From Verrucomicrobiota bacterium (GTDB lineage Bacteria > Verrucomicrobiota > Verrucomicrobiia > Verrucomicrobiales > Verrucomicrobiaceae): DNA of 11,718 nt. The stretch covers positions 1 to 11,718 of the forward strand of contig JAEYUU010000635.1 in the NCBI GenBank assembly GCA_023429545.1. Direction: 5' to 3'. Made by a program: the position numbers and the translations under genes. The notes beneath the pieces were generated by a model. The model saw only the letters and a program-made list of their open reading frames with translations. It ran no database searches and had not been told where the DNA came from. Shown piece after piece: positions 1 to 6,634 of this stretch (position 1 is the stretch's first letter; every line of letters begins with the position of its first letter).

Positions 1-1
1 C

Positions 2-1045
2 CCCAGGGAGGATCCCAAAATCTCCCCACCGCCAAAAGCTCCGGTCACCCCAACCACGCCGCCAGTTCCTTCAACCCCACCTCCCACTCCGGTGGTGGAA
101 AAGAAACCCGAGCCGCCACCCAAGCCCAAGCCGCCGAAGGAGCTGGTGTTCATCAAGAAGATCTTCCCTGCGACCGTCCGCGTGAAGGCAAACGGTCGTA
201 CCCTGCAACTCACCAAAAACTCGCTCAACCAGTTCGTGCTGAACCTGGCAAGCTTCACGGACTACCCACTGTCCATCCTCATCTCCCCACCACTCGGATT
301 CACCGGCGAGTCCCATCTCATCACCGATCCCAAAGCCGCCACCTACGAACACGAGGTGGTCTTCAAACGGGCGCAGGCCGAGGTGAAAATCCCGGGGAAC
401 TTGGACTATGACAAGGCAGAGCTGTCGTTCCTGGACTACCACGACGACGAGCGAGCGAGTTTTGAAGCCTCGGACACCAAACCCGCGGTCGAGATTGTCC
501 CTCTGCAGAACGGCCAGGCAACCGCCCAAGTAGCCACCGGCCTCTATCAGATTCGCCTCATTTCCAGCAACAAGAACGTTCCTCCAATGGTGGTGGCGCC
601 CAAGCATCCAGTGCCGCAACGGTCAGGCACGAAGGACTTGAAGACCCCGCCTGCACGGTGGGGGGGACGCACGTTCGAGTGCCGATTCCAGGTCGAGATC
701 GAGATCGACGCCAAAAAGACGAAACTCTTCGCCCGCCGCACCCTTTCCTTCGACGCAGGCCTGACTTCCGGGACCTTGCTGGATAACTGGGCAGCGGAAG
801 GTCTTCCCGCTGAGCCTCAACGCAGCTATCCCATCCGTGACATCAAAGTCGACGCCGCCGGCAACCTCACTGCCCTCCTACCCTTGGAGGACGAACGGCA
901 CAAAGATAAGACCTTCGACGAAATCCTGGAGCTCAAGCGTGATGGTAAGGGAGGTGTCACGTTCGAGTTCTACCCCGCCGCAAACTCCGCAAACAAGACG
1001 CGGAAAGACTTCGACGTTTCCGGCCCAGCCCGGGAATCGAAGTAA
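2..1045 (+). CDS. Envelope-type hypothetical protein with proline-rich linker, 5' end outside window
   Basis: The reading frame is open from the first complete codon and ends at TAA 1043-1045, giving 347 visible residues. The true start lies upstream. A GTG at 92 is in frame, but proline-rich coding continues before it, so it is probably not the start. The first ~50 visible residues are dense in Pro, Lys and Thr (for example PPPKAPVTPTTPP and KPEPPPKPKPPKE), typical of an extended linker. The remaining ~290 residues alternate hydrophobic and polar residues as in beta-sheet domains, with no Cys pair or catalytic motif I can recognise. I do not recognise the family. The layout, a Pro-rich linker followed by a beta-rich C-terminal region, resembles the kinase encoded 1.7 kb downstream, so the missing N-terminus could hold a cytoplasmic signalling domain and a TM segment. 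That is inference only. A weak 6-bp hairpin (1065-1080) follows the stop without a T-tract. Confidence 0.75.
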   Translation, partial: PREDPKISPPPKAPVTPTTPPVPSTPPPTPVVEKKPEPPPKPKPPKELVFIKKIFPATVRVKANGRTLQLTKNSLNQFVLNLASFTDYPLSILISPPLGFTGESHLITDPKAATYEHEVVFKRAQAEVKIPGNLDYDKAELSFLDYHDDERASFEASDTKPAVEIVPLQNGQATAQVATGLYQIRLISSNKNVPPMVVAPKHPVPQRSGTKDLKTPPARWGGRTFECRFQVEIEIDAKKTKLFARRTLSFDAGLTSGTLLDNWAAEGLPAEPQRSYPIRDIKVDAAGNLTALLPLEDERHKDKTFDEILELKRDGKGGVTFEFYPAANSANKTRKDFDVSGPARESK

Positions 1046-1210
1046 CGGGGACTGCGGTCGGGAGGGCGGAACCGTCCGTCTAATCCTCTCCCTGAGTGCA
1101 GGAGCGGACCGCCATGCCTGCACCGAACTCAACGCCTGCCCGAATTTCGATCAGGCGGGGCGAGGTAGACATCCTTTGTGGCCAGATGTTCAAATGAAGG
1201 TGAAATACAC

Positions 1211-1256
1211 TTGACGGATGGCGTAAATTTTAAACAATTTAAAGGTTTTATTTATT
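1211..1256 (+). promoter_or_regulatory. Candidate promoter and AT-rich leader of the porin gene
   Basis: TTGACG at 1211-1216 is a good -35 match. Seventeen bases later lies ACAATT (1234-1239), a moderate -10. A near-continuous A/T stretch (1224-1256) stands out from the GC-rich surroundings and contains two TTTAAA palindromes (1229-1234 and 1238-1243) separated by CAA, which could be an operator or simply a melting region. The start codon lies at 1306 with no obvious Shine-Dalgarno. The exact -10 is uncertain. Confidence 0.45.
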
Positions 1257-1305
1257 CAGGCAGGTCAAAATTCCCCGCAACACAACACACCCACGCTCTA
1301 CTCCC

Positions 1306-2415
1306 ATGAAGACCACTCTTCGTTTCAGAGGCATCATTGCTGCGGCCACCCTCGCAGTTCTCCCCGGTGTCATGCTCGCCCCCTCCTCCAGCTACGGCTA
1401 TGGAGTTGGCGCTCTTGGTGCCGCCACGGCTGATTCCGCCCGCGGCGCTACGGCTGCCGCTCCGGTAATTGCCATTTCCGGAAGCGCCCCCTCCCAAGCC
1501 TCCGTGATCTCTGCCTCACAGGCTTCAGCCCCAGACACTTCCGCCTCCGTGGCTGCGTCCACCAGCAAGCCGAGTTCAGATTCTGGCTCGGCGGCCGTCA
1601 GCTCTTCACGCCGCTCCACCAGCACTGGTTCCTCCTCCAAGGAGGTGGTGATGTCCAAGAACCCGGTGATCGATACTCCGGCGCCGCTCGGACCGGAAAT
1701 CGCCTTCACCGCCGGCTGGGACAGCCAGTACATGTTCAAGGGCCTGGACAACGTGCGCGCCAGCAGCTTCAGCGGTCGCGACGAATCCTCTATCTGGTAT
1801 GCCAAGCTGTCCGCGGCCTACGAAGGTTTCGGGTTCAACTTGGGTTACATCATGGCCGTGGAGCAGAGCGATCCGCGCTTTTCCCCGGTGGAGCGTTCGG
1901 AGTATTATAGTGAAGTCATCGCTGGCGCGAACTACACAGCCTCCATCATCGGCGGCGTGCTGGACGTGACGGTCGGCTACAATGCCTACTTCTTCCCTGA
2001 GGAAGACTTCTGGGGCACCGACTACCAGGGCGAGCTCTTTGCCCGCGTCGCGCTGGTGAGCATCCCGTTCGTCACCCCGAACTTCGTCTACTCCTACTTC
2101 CACTCCGATGAGGAAATCCTCGAAGGTCACTTCTTCGAGTTCCGCCTCGACAGCTCCATCCCCGTCTATGACGGCGGCAGCTTCAAGGTGGCCGTGAACC
2201 CCTACGTGTCCGTCAGCTATGATGAAGACTACAACGGCCTCGGCGGCGACTGGAACTCCATTGAGACCGGCATCAAGGTGCCCATCACCATTGGTGACCA
2301 CTTCATCCTCGCCCTTTCCGGCAACTACGGCTGGGACATCGGCGACAACCGCAGCAACTTCGACAAGGGATTTGACGATTTCTGGGGCGGGGTGTCTGTC
2401 ACGTACCGCTTCTAA
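1306..2415 (+). CDS. TorF/Gcw_chp-like putative outer-membrane porin
   Basis: The 369-residue product starts with a signal peptide: basic residues at 2-8 and a hydrophobic core at ~9-25, with cleavage probably between residues 25 and 40. Residues ~38-115 form an Ala/Ser/Thr-rich low-complexity segment. From ~128 the barrel begins: EIAFTAGWDSQYMFKGLDNV resembles the opening strand of TorF/Gcw_chp putative porins, which typically read like a beta strand followed by Y-F-[RK]-G. Alternating aromatic/hydrophobic strands continue to the end, and the protein closes with SVTYRF, a terminal Phe as used by the BAM machinery. It probably sits in the outer membrane as a pore for small solutes; the substrate is unknown. 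The ATG at 1306 is chosen because it places the signal peptide at the N-terminus. The promoter-like region is just upstream and a small secreted peptide gene follows 67 bp later. The long low-complexity segment before the barrel is unusual for the family. Confidence 0.8.
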   Translation: MKTTLRFRGIIAAATLAVLPGVMLAPSSSYGYGVGALGAATADSARGATAAAPVIAISGSAPSQASVISASQASAPDTSASVAASTSKPSSDSGSAAVSSSRRSTSTGSSSKEVVMSKNPVIDTPAPLGPEIAFTAGWDSQYMFKGLDNVRASSFSGRDESSIWYAKLSAAYEGFGFNLGYIMAVEQSDPRFSPVERSEYYSEVIAGANYTASIIGGVLDVTVGYNAYFFPEEDFWGTDYQGELFARVALVSIPFVTPNFVYSYFHSDEEILEGHFFEFRLDSSIPVYDGGSFKVAVNPYVSVSYDEDYNGLGGDWNSIETGIKVPITIGDHFILALSGNYGWDIGDNRSNFDKGFDDFWGGVSVTYRF

Positions 2416-2435
2416 GTAACATCCACTGGTGTATC

Positions 2436-2453
2436 GGGCCGACTTTCCGGCCC
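2436..2453 (+). other. GC-only hairpin between porin and small peptide genes
   Basis: GGGCCG (2436-2441) and CGGCCC (2448-2453) form a perfect 6-bp stem with a 6-base loop. The following bases (agtcttgag) are not a T-tract, so this is a poor intrinsic terminator. It could protect the upstream porin mRNA 3' end, or attenuate read-through into the peptide gene. Confidence 0.4.
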
Positions 2454-2482
2454 AGTCTTGAGTTCCTAACTGCCTGAAACCT

Positions 2483-2605
2483 ATGAAATCCACCCTTGCT
2501 CTCCTGGTCGCTGCCATCCTTTTTGGCTCCCTCGCTCCGTTGCACGCTGATGGTGGCCGCAGCGGTGACGACAAGGCGGAGCGCAAGAAGAAGATCACCC
2601 AGTGA
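2483..2605 (+). CDS. Small secreted charged peptide (40 aa)
   Basis: ATG 2483 to TGA 2603-2605 encodes 40 residues. Residues 1-22 are a textbook Sec signal peptide: MKST, then the hydrophobic core LALLVAAILFGSLAPL, then H-A before a probable cleavage at Ala22/Asp23. The predicted mature part is only 18 residues, DGGRSGDDKAERKKKITQ, hydrophilic with an acidic-glycine start and a basic stretch. I do not recognise a family. The gene lies 67 bp behind the porin stop and 17 bp before a strong intrinsic terminator (2622-2662), so it probably shares the porin transcript or has its own promoter in the gap. A clean signal peptide plus a dedicated terminator argue for a real gene. The product could be a periplasmic or exported peptide, a small porin or lipid-associated factor, or a ligand. 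Its function is not known from sequence. There is no Cys for a lipobox. Confidence 0.65.
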   Translation: MKSTLALLVAAILFGSLAPLHADGGRSGDDKAERKKKITQ

Positions 2606-2621
2606 AAAACCGGAGAATTTG

Positions 2622-2662
2622 AAAAATGCGGCATGGGGAACGCCTCATGCCGCATTTTTTTT
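2622..2662 (+). terminator. Strong intrinsic terminator after the small peptide gene
   Basis: The left arm 2622-2635 (AAAAATGCGGCATG) and right arm 2646-2659 are perfectly complementary over 14 bp. The stem extends inward through G-C, G-C and one G-T pair to an AACG loop at 2639-2642. It is followed by a run of T's to 2662. It ends the porin/peptide transcript and separates it from the kinase gene that starts at 2720. The A-run on the left arm could make it partly bidirectional. Confidence 0.93.
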
Positions 2663-2719
2663 CTTCCCGCGCGGCCAGATTGAAGCACATTGCACCGGCT
2701 CCGGCCCTGACTCCCCTCC

Positions 2720-5254
2720 ATGCCCGATCCCAAGAAACCGCTCAATCTGGATGACATCGACTTCGGCTCGACCCTTCGTGGCCATCAAAAGGGCGATCGG
2801 GTATTTGATCGATTCTTGCTGGAGAAGCTGCTGGGCCGCGGGGGCATGGGCGTCGTCTGGCTCGCCACCGATGAGCGCCTCGGGCGCGAAGTCGCGCTGA
2901 AATTCGCCCCGGAAGCAGTCCGCTATGATGATGTGGCGGTGGATGAGTTGAAGGAGGAGACCCGCAAGGGCCTCAACCTCGCCCACCCGAACATCGTCAA
3001 GATATACGACTTCCTGGTGGATGAGACCCATGCTGCCATCAGCATGGAGTTCATCGATGGCGAGAACCTGGGAGCCCTGCGGACCCGGCAGCCGAACAAG
3101 GTGTTTGAGGTGAGGCAGGTCGCGATGTGGGTGGGCCAGTTTCTGGATGCGCTCGACTACGCGCATCGCATTGCGAAGGTGATTCACCGCGACCTGAAGC
3201 CGGCGAATCTGATGATTGATCGGGAGGGCAACCTTCGCGTGACGGACTTCGGCATTGCCCGGAGCATCTCGGACGCGATGAACCGCGCCACGCTGGGAAT
3301 TGGCAACTCCACGGGCACTCTGGCCTACATGTCCCCGCAGCAGGCGGATGGCAAGAAGCCCCACATCAGCGATGACCTGTATGCCTTTGGCAGCACCCTG
3401 TATGAGCTGCTCACCGGCAAGCCGCCCTTCTACAGCGGGAATATCATTTCGCAGCTGCAGCATGATCCCGTGACGAGTCTCACGGAGCGCCGTGAGGAGT
3501 TTGGCATTACCAGCGTGGAGCCAATTCCCGTGGAGTGGGAGCAGACGATCCTGGCCTGCCTGGAGAAGACACCCGAGAACAGACCGCCTAGTGCCCAGGC
3601 CGTGCGGCAACGCCTGGGTCTGGCTCCGGCCAGCCAGCCGGAGGTGCCGCCGCTCCCGGCGGTCCCGGGTGGAGCGGGCGCGGCTGGCGGCGCACCCACG
3701 AATTTCAGTCCGTCCTCCCAGCTTCCCACGGCGCACGGTCCCACGCAGACCTATGTACGCCCTGGGGCAGGTCTGACGGAGATGAGCCTGCCAAACCGGC
3801 CCATCGGCTCGGGAGCCATCAAGGTGGGTCCGGGAGTCACTCCGGTACAGCTCCCCACGACGCACGAGACCCAGCCCGCAAAAAAAGGCGGCGGCGGGAT
3901 GATTGTGATCATTGGACTGGTGCTGGTGTTCCTCTTCCTGGCCGTGGTGGGTGGTGGTGCCTGGTGGGCATGGAACAACACGCCACATCTCAAGAAGCTG
4001 TTTGGCAAGGATTTGGTCGCGGTCGATCCTGGTCAGAAGGATCCTACGCCTGTGCCCACACCACCTGGACCAGGCCCAAGCCCGACACCGACACCACCCG
4101 GCCCTGGTCCCGGCCCTGCACCAACTCCTCCTCCGTCGCCTCCGTCACCGCCCAAGAACAGCTCCATTCAGGCAGCCATTGATGCCGCCAAGTCCGGCGA
4201 CACAGTGACCATCCCAGAGGGAATCTACGAAGAGCAGCTCAAGTTCAAGAACGGCATCACCCTCAAGGCGGCGGTTCCGGGCAAGGTCATCGTGCAGACG
4301 GATGGAAAGTCCGGCGCGGTGTTCATGGCGGAAAATTGTGATGGCGGCACCGTGAGTGGCTTCGTGTTTCAGCACACGGGCACGGATGTGGTGGAGAAGG
4401 TGAACTGGCCCGTGGCGCTGGTGAAAGCCAGCAGCATCGTCATGGACAACTGCACCATCCAGGCAGGCCTTGGTGATGGCCTCCTGGTGACGGGCGCCAG
4501 CAAACCTCAGTTCGCGAATTGCATCGTCCGGAACAACACGCTCAACGGCGTGGTCTTCGAGAGCGGCGCAGCTGGTGCGATGACTGAAGCGGATGTGCGC
4601 AAGAACGGGGAAAACGGTGTGGAAGTCAGGTACACCGGTACCTTCCCCACGCTTTCCAAGTGCGTCTTCGCCGAAAACGGCCTCGCCGGCCTCGTTGCCA
4701 AGGATGGAGGCAGCGCCAGTGTGCTTGACCATACCAAATGCCTCAAGAATGGAGACGTGGGAATCGCCGGCGCGGGTGCAGACGTGGTGATCAACGTCGT
4801 GGGCGCTGAGTTGGAGGAAAATGAAATCGGCCTGGCGGTGATGGAAGGCGCCAAGGCAAAACTGCAGGAGTGCACCGTCACCAAAAGCCGGAAGGCCGGC
4901 ATTCAGGCGCTCAACCCCGCAGTGGGAACAGAGATCCTCAACAACACCGTCACCGAATCCAAGATGGACGGCATCCTCGCGACCGGCACCAGTGGGACTG
5001 CCATCAGCATCATTGGCAACAAGGTGAAGGGCAATGGCGGCTGCGGCATCATCGTTTTCGGTGCTGGCTTCAAGCCCAAGGTCGAACAAAATGAAGTCGC
5101 CACCAATGGCCAGCAGGGCATTCTCGCTGCGGAAGGCGTGAGCGGTTCAATCACGGACAACACCGCCCGCGGCAATCACCTCGGAGGCGTGAAGCATGAT
5201 GGGGCTGCCGCAGATATCGTCATCCAGGGGAATCTCACAGACGAATCCAAGTGA
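2720..5254 (+). CDS. Transmembrane Ser/Thr protein kinase with C-terminal right-handed beta-helix domain
   Basis: This 844-residue protein has four parts. First, a PknB-like kinase (~30-300): glycine loop GRGGMG at 39-44, ATP-binding Lys61 in VALKF, probable alphaC Glu80, catalytic HRDLKPAN at 156-163 (Asp158), DFG at 176-178, and DDLYAFG at 218-224. The usual APE is SPQ (205-207), so its Glu is Gln; all core catalytic residues are present, so it should be active. Second, a Pro/Gly-rich cytoplasmic linker (~301-390). Third, one TM helix (~394-418). Fourth, a Pro/Gly/Thr linker (~440-478), then a beta-helix (~480-844) opening with IQAAIDAAKSGDTVTIPEG, typical of NosD/pectate-lyase-like folds, with coils of roughly 22-24 residues rich in Asn-Gly. 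Inference: a receptor kinase whose beta-helix faces the periplasm and binds glycan or another envelope ligand. ATG 2720 gives the full kinase N-lobe. No SD is visible. Substrates are unknown. Confidence 0.92.
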   Translation: MPDPKKPLNLDDIDFGSTLRGHQKGDRVFDRFLLEKLLGRGGMGVVWLATDERLGREVALKFAPEAVRYDDVAVDELKEETRKGLNLAHPNIVKIYDFLVDETHAAISMEFIDGENLGALRTRQPNKVFEVRQVAMWVGQFLDALDYAHRIAKVIHRDLKPANLMIDREGNLRVTDFGIARSISDAMNRATLGIGNSTGTLAYMSPQQADGKKPHISDDLYAFGSTLYELLTGKPPFYSGNIISQLQHDPVTSLTERREEFGITSVEPIPVEWEQTILACLEKTPENRPPSAQAVRQRLGLAPASQPEVPPLPAVPGGAGAAGGAPTNFSPSSQLPTAHGPTQTYVRPGAGLTEMSLPNRPIGSGAIKVGPGVTPVQLPTTHETQPAKKGGGGMIVIIGLVLVFLFLAVVGGGAWWAWNNTPHLKKLFGKDLVAVDPGQKDPTPVPTPPGPGPSPTPTPPGPGPGPAPTPPPSPPSPPKNSSIQAAIDAAKSGDTVTIPEGIYEEQLKFKNGITLKAAVPGKVIVQTDGKSGAVFMAENCDGGTVSGFVFQHTGTDVVEKVNWPVALVKASSIVMDNCTIQAGLGDGLLVTGASKPQFANCIVRNNTLNGVVFESGAAGAMTEADVRKNGENGVEVRYTGTFPTLSKCVFAENGLAGLVAKDGGSASVLDHTKCLKNGDVGIAGAGADVVINVVGAELEENEIGLAVMEGAKAKLQECTVTKSRKAGIQALNPAVGTEILNNTVTESKMDGILATGTSGTAISIIGNKVKGNGGCGIIVFGAGFKPKVEQNEVATNGQQGILAAEGVSGSITDNTARGNHLGGVKHDGAAADIVIQGNLTDESK
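4043..4153 (+). repeat. Imperfect Pro/Gly/Thr repeat in the kinase linker
   Basis: Inside the kinase gene, codons 442-478 encode imperfect copies of TPPGPGP followed by SPTP or GPAPTP, ending in a PPSPPSPP run. The DNA is correspondingly C-rich and repetitive. In the protein it is an extended stalk between the membrane helix and the beta-helix domain. Such tracts readily change copy number between strains. Confidence 0.8.
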
Positions 5255-5262
5255 GGTTCCCG

Positions 5263-5279
5263 GCCACCGTGCTGGTGGC
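5263..5279 (+). other. Hairpin just after the kinase stop
   Basis: GCCACC (5263-5268) and GGTGGC (5274-5279) form a perfect 6-bp stem with a GTGCT loop, 8 bp past the kinase stop codon. Downstream bases (ttgcaattt) are only mildly T-rich, so it may be a weak terminator or an mRNA 3'-end stabiliser. Confidence 0.4.
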
Positions 5280-5350
5280 TTGCAATTTCACTCCTGGCCC
5301 CTACCTTGCCTTTCTCACCCATTTTCGAGTTCCTTCACCCCTTTTTATCC

Positions 5351-5710
5351 ATGAGCCAGCCCAAAATCACCGCCTACCTGAAGACCTACTGCGGATGGAG
5401 CGAAGGTGTCCGCGCCATCTTCCGCAAGTACGACCTTCCGTTTGAAGAGAAGGACATCATCAAGAATCCTGCCTTCCGCTGGGAGATGGAACAGAAGAGC
5501 GGCCAGCCCCTCAGCCCCTGCGTGGAAGTGAATGGCACCATGCTCGCGGACATCAGCGGCGAAGAAGTGGAGAAGTGGCTGGTCGAAAACAACCTGCTCA
5601 CCCCTAGCGACGCCGTCCCGGACGCGCCGATCAACTCCTCCTGCACCGACGAGCAGCACGCCGCCATGGCGCACGGATCGGTCCCCGGGCAGATCAAGTT
5701 CATAGCGTAA
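5351..5710 (+). CDS. Glutaredoxin-family protein with CGWS active site and C-terminal extension
   Basis: The product is 119 residues. Residues 4-82 fit the glutaredoxin fold: beta strand KITAYL, then TYCGWSEGV with the redox Cys14 in a CGWS motif (monothiol-like, no second Cys two residues on), the DLPFEEKDI segment, and the cis-Pro loop at LSPCVEVNG (Pro56). Cys57 directly follows the cis-Pro and Cys98 lies in the tail, so a partner thiol may exist inside the protein. Residues ~85-119 are an extension beyond the usual core. It probably acts in the cytoplasm in thiol-disulfide exchange or Fe-S cluster handling; which one is not decidable here. ATG 5351 is preferred over an in-frame upstream TTG at 5306, because the glutaredoxin fold starts right after it. 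The gene is convergent with the SDR gene, and the intergenic hairpins at 5720-5786 may terminate both. Confidence 0.85.
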   Translation: MSQPKITAYLKTYCGWSEGVRAIFRKYDLPFEEKDIIKNPAFRWEMEQKSGQPLSPCVEVNGTMLADISGEEVEKWLVENNLLTPSDAVPDAPINSSCTDEQHAAMAHGSVPGQIKFIA

Positions 5711-5719
5711 CGCCCACAT

Positions 5720-5738
5720 AGTGGCCCGCCCGGCCACT
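5720..5738. other. Hairpin after the glutaredoxin-like gene
   Basis: AGTGGCC (5720-5726) and GGCCACT (5732-5738) form a perfect 7-bp GC-rich stem with a CGCCC loop, 10 bp after the stop. There is no T-tract on the + strand. It may act together with the next hairpin at 5753. Confidence 0.45.
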
Positions 5739-5752
5739 GATGCAAAACTTCT

Positions 5753-5786
5753 GAAGGCGCATACTGCTTGTGCGGCATGCGCCTTC
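5753..5786 (-). terminator. Intergenic hairpin between converging genes, likely terminator of the SDR gene
   Basis: GAAGGCGCAT (5753-5762) pairs perfectly with ATGCGCCTTC (5777-5786), a 10-bp stem with a 14-base loop. Read on the minus strand the stem is followed by AGAAGTTTTG, giving a short delayed T-run 12 bp beyond the SDR stop codon. The same stem could also slow transcription from the + strand glutaredoxin-like gene. Confidence 0.6.
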
Positions 5787-5798
5787 GTTCATTACCGA

Positions 5799-6503
5799 CT
5801 AGGTCCACCGGTTCACCCGGCTGTCGAGCTGGAACACCTGCCCGGAAGTATGAGGCAGGTCTTGATGGAGAAAGGCCACAAAGCGCGCCACCGCTTCGCA
5901 CGTGTTGAAGCGACGCAACGCGTGGGAGTCGCGCACGGCCTGCTTGATTTCTTCTGACAGGTGCGCGGTCATCCTGGTCTCCAACAGGCCGGGCAGGATG
6001 CAGTTCACGCGAATGTTCCTGCCGCCATACTCCTTTGCCAGAGAATGCGTAAGGCCAATGACGCCTGCTTTCGCAGCGGCATAGTTCGCCTGCCCTGCAG
6101 TGCCCCATCTCGCGGAGTTTGAGCCGATGAAGATGATGTGACCGGAGCGTTTGCGGGCCATGGACTTCAGCGCGGCCTGGGTGACCTGAAAGGCACCCTT
6201 GAGGTTCACATCAAGCACCGTGTCGAAGTCCTCCTCTTCCATGTTTGGAAAGCGACGATCTCGGAGCACTCCCGCGCAATGGATCACCAGATCGATGTTC
6301 TCATGGCCGGTGAACCAGTTCGCAATCATCCCCTGGTTCGTAACATCCAACTCCCGACGGCCGGGGGTATGCACCGTGCATCCTTTGCCGCTGAGCGATG
6401 CAGCAACGGCTTTGGCCAAGTCGCCCTCGCCGCCTGTGATCAGGGCAACCGGGGCATGGGAATCGGTAGAGGAGGGTGTAGGGTCATCCATGTGACTCCG
6501 CAT
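5799..6503 (-). CDS. Short-chain dehydrogenase/reductase (FabG-like SDR)
   Basis: The 234-residue product is a classical-length SDR that should reduce or oxidise a carbonyl/alcohol with NAD(P)H in the cytoplasm. Visible motifs: VALITGGEGDLA at ~19-30 as the nucleotide loop, LDV at 52-54, HCAG at 75-78 in place of NNAG, Asn100 in DVNLKGAF, catalytic Ser128 in GSNS, and Tyr141 with Lys145 in YAAAK, followed by NIRVNCILPG at ~163-172. The C-terminal SGQVFQLDS matches the usual TGQ-x-DGG region in weakened form. The glycine loop is degenerate (TGxxxGxG reads TGGEGDLA). The basic pair Arg49-Arg50 after strand beta2 would suit NADP. ATG 6503 is given; an in-frame ATG at 6491 has GGAG 4 bases upstream and may be the true start. 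The closest relatives by motif are 3-oxoacyl-ACP reductases, but no fatty-acid gene is nearby, so the substrate is open. Confidence 0.9.
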   Translation of the reverse strand: MRSHMDDPTPSSTDSHAPVALITGGEGDLAKAVAASLSGKGCTVHTPGRRELDVTNQGMIANWFTGHENIDLVIHCAGVLRDRRFPNMEEEDFDTVLDVNLKGAFQVTQAALKSMARKRSGHIIFIGSNSARWGTAGQANYAAAKAGVIGLTHSLAKEYGGRNIRVNCILPGLLETRMTAHLSEEIKQAVRDSHALRRFNTCEAVARFVAFLHQDLPHTSGQVFQLDSRVNRWT

Positions 6504-6573
6504 GTTTCATCTTTCACGGAGGACTTCTCAACACATTCCGGGCATTGCACCAGGGCCGTCGCTGTCCCCCCAT

Positions 6574-6607
6574 GCAAAATGGCGGGCGCCTCACGGAGCC
6601 CGCCATT
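6574..6607 (-). terminator. Intrinsic terminator of the secreted TPR/STN gene
   Basis: AATGGCGGGC (6578-6587) pairs perfectly with GCCCGCCATT (6598-6607), a 10-bp stem with a 10-base loop. On the minus strand the stem runs into ATTTTG, giving four T's. It lies 27 bp beyond the stop of the gene at 6635-7156 and upstream of the SDR gene, so it separates the two transcripts. Confidence 0.75.
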
Positions 6608-6634
6608 CAAGAAACCGCGTCTGGCTACCGCGGC

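Noticed and set aside
1606..2757. Long minus-strand ORF antisense to the porin
   Set aside because: It lies fully inside real + strand genes, has a repetitive acidic/Val-rich composition with no domain pattern, and runs through the strong terminator; it is a shadow of GC-rich coding DNA.
2645..3988. Long minus-strand ORF antisense to the kinase
   Set aside because: The kinase motifs on the + strand are unequivocal, and this frame has an Arg/His-rich shadow composition.
4145..5089. Minus-strand ORF over the beta-helix coding region
   Set aside because: It is antisense to the repeated beta-helix part; its regular Asp/His/Ala pattern mirrors the repeats on the other strand.
5306..5350. In-frame TTG extension of the glutaredoxin-like gene
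   Set aside because: It adds residues before the first strand of the fold and has no ribosome site; ATG 5351 fits the family.
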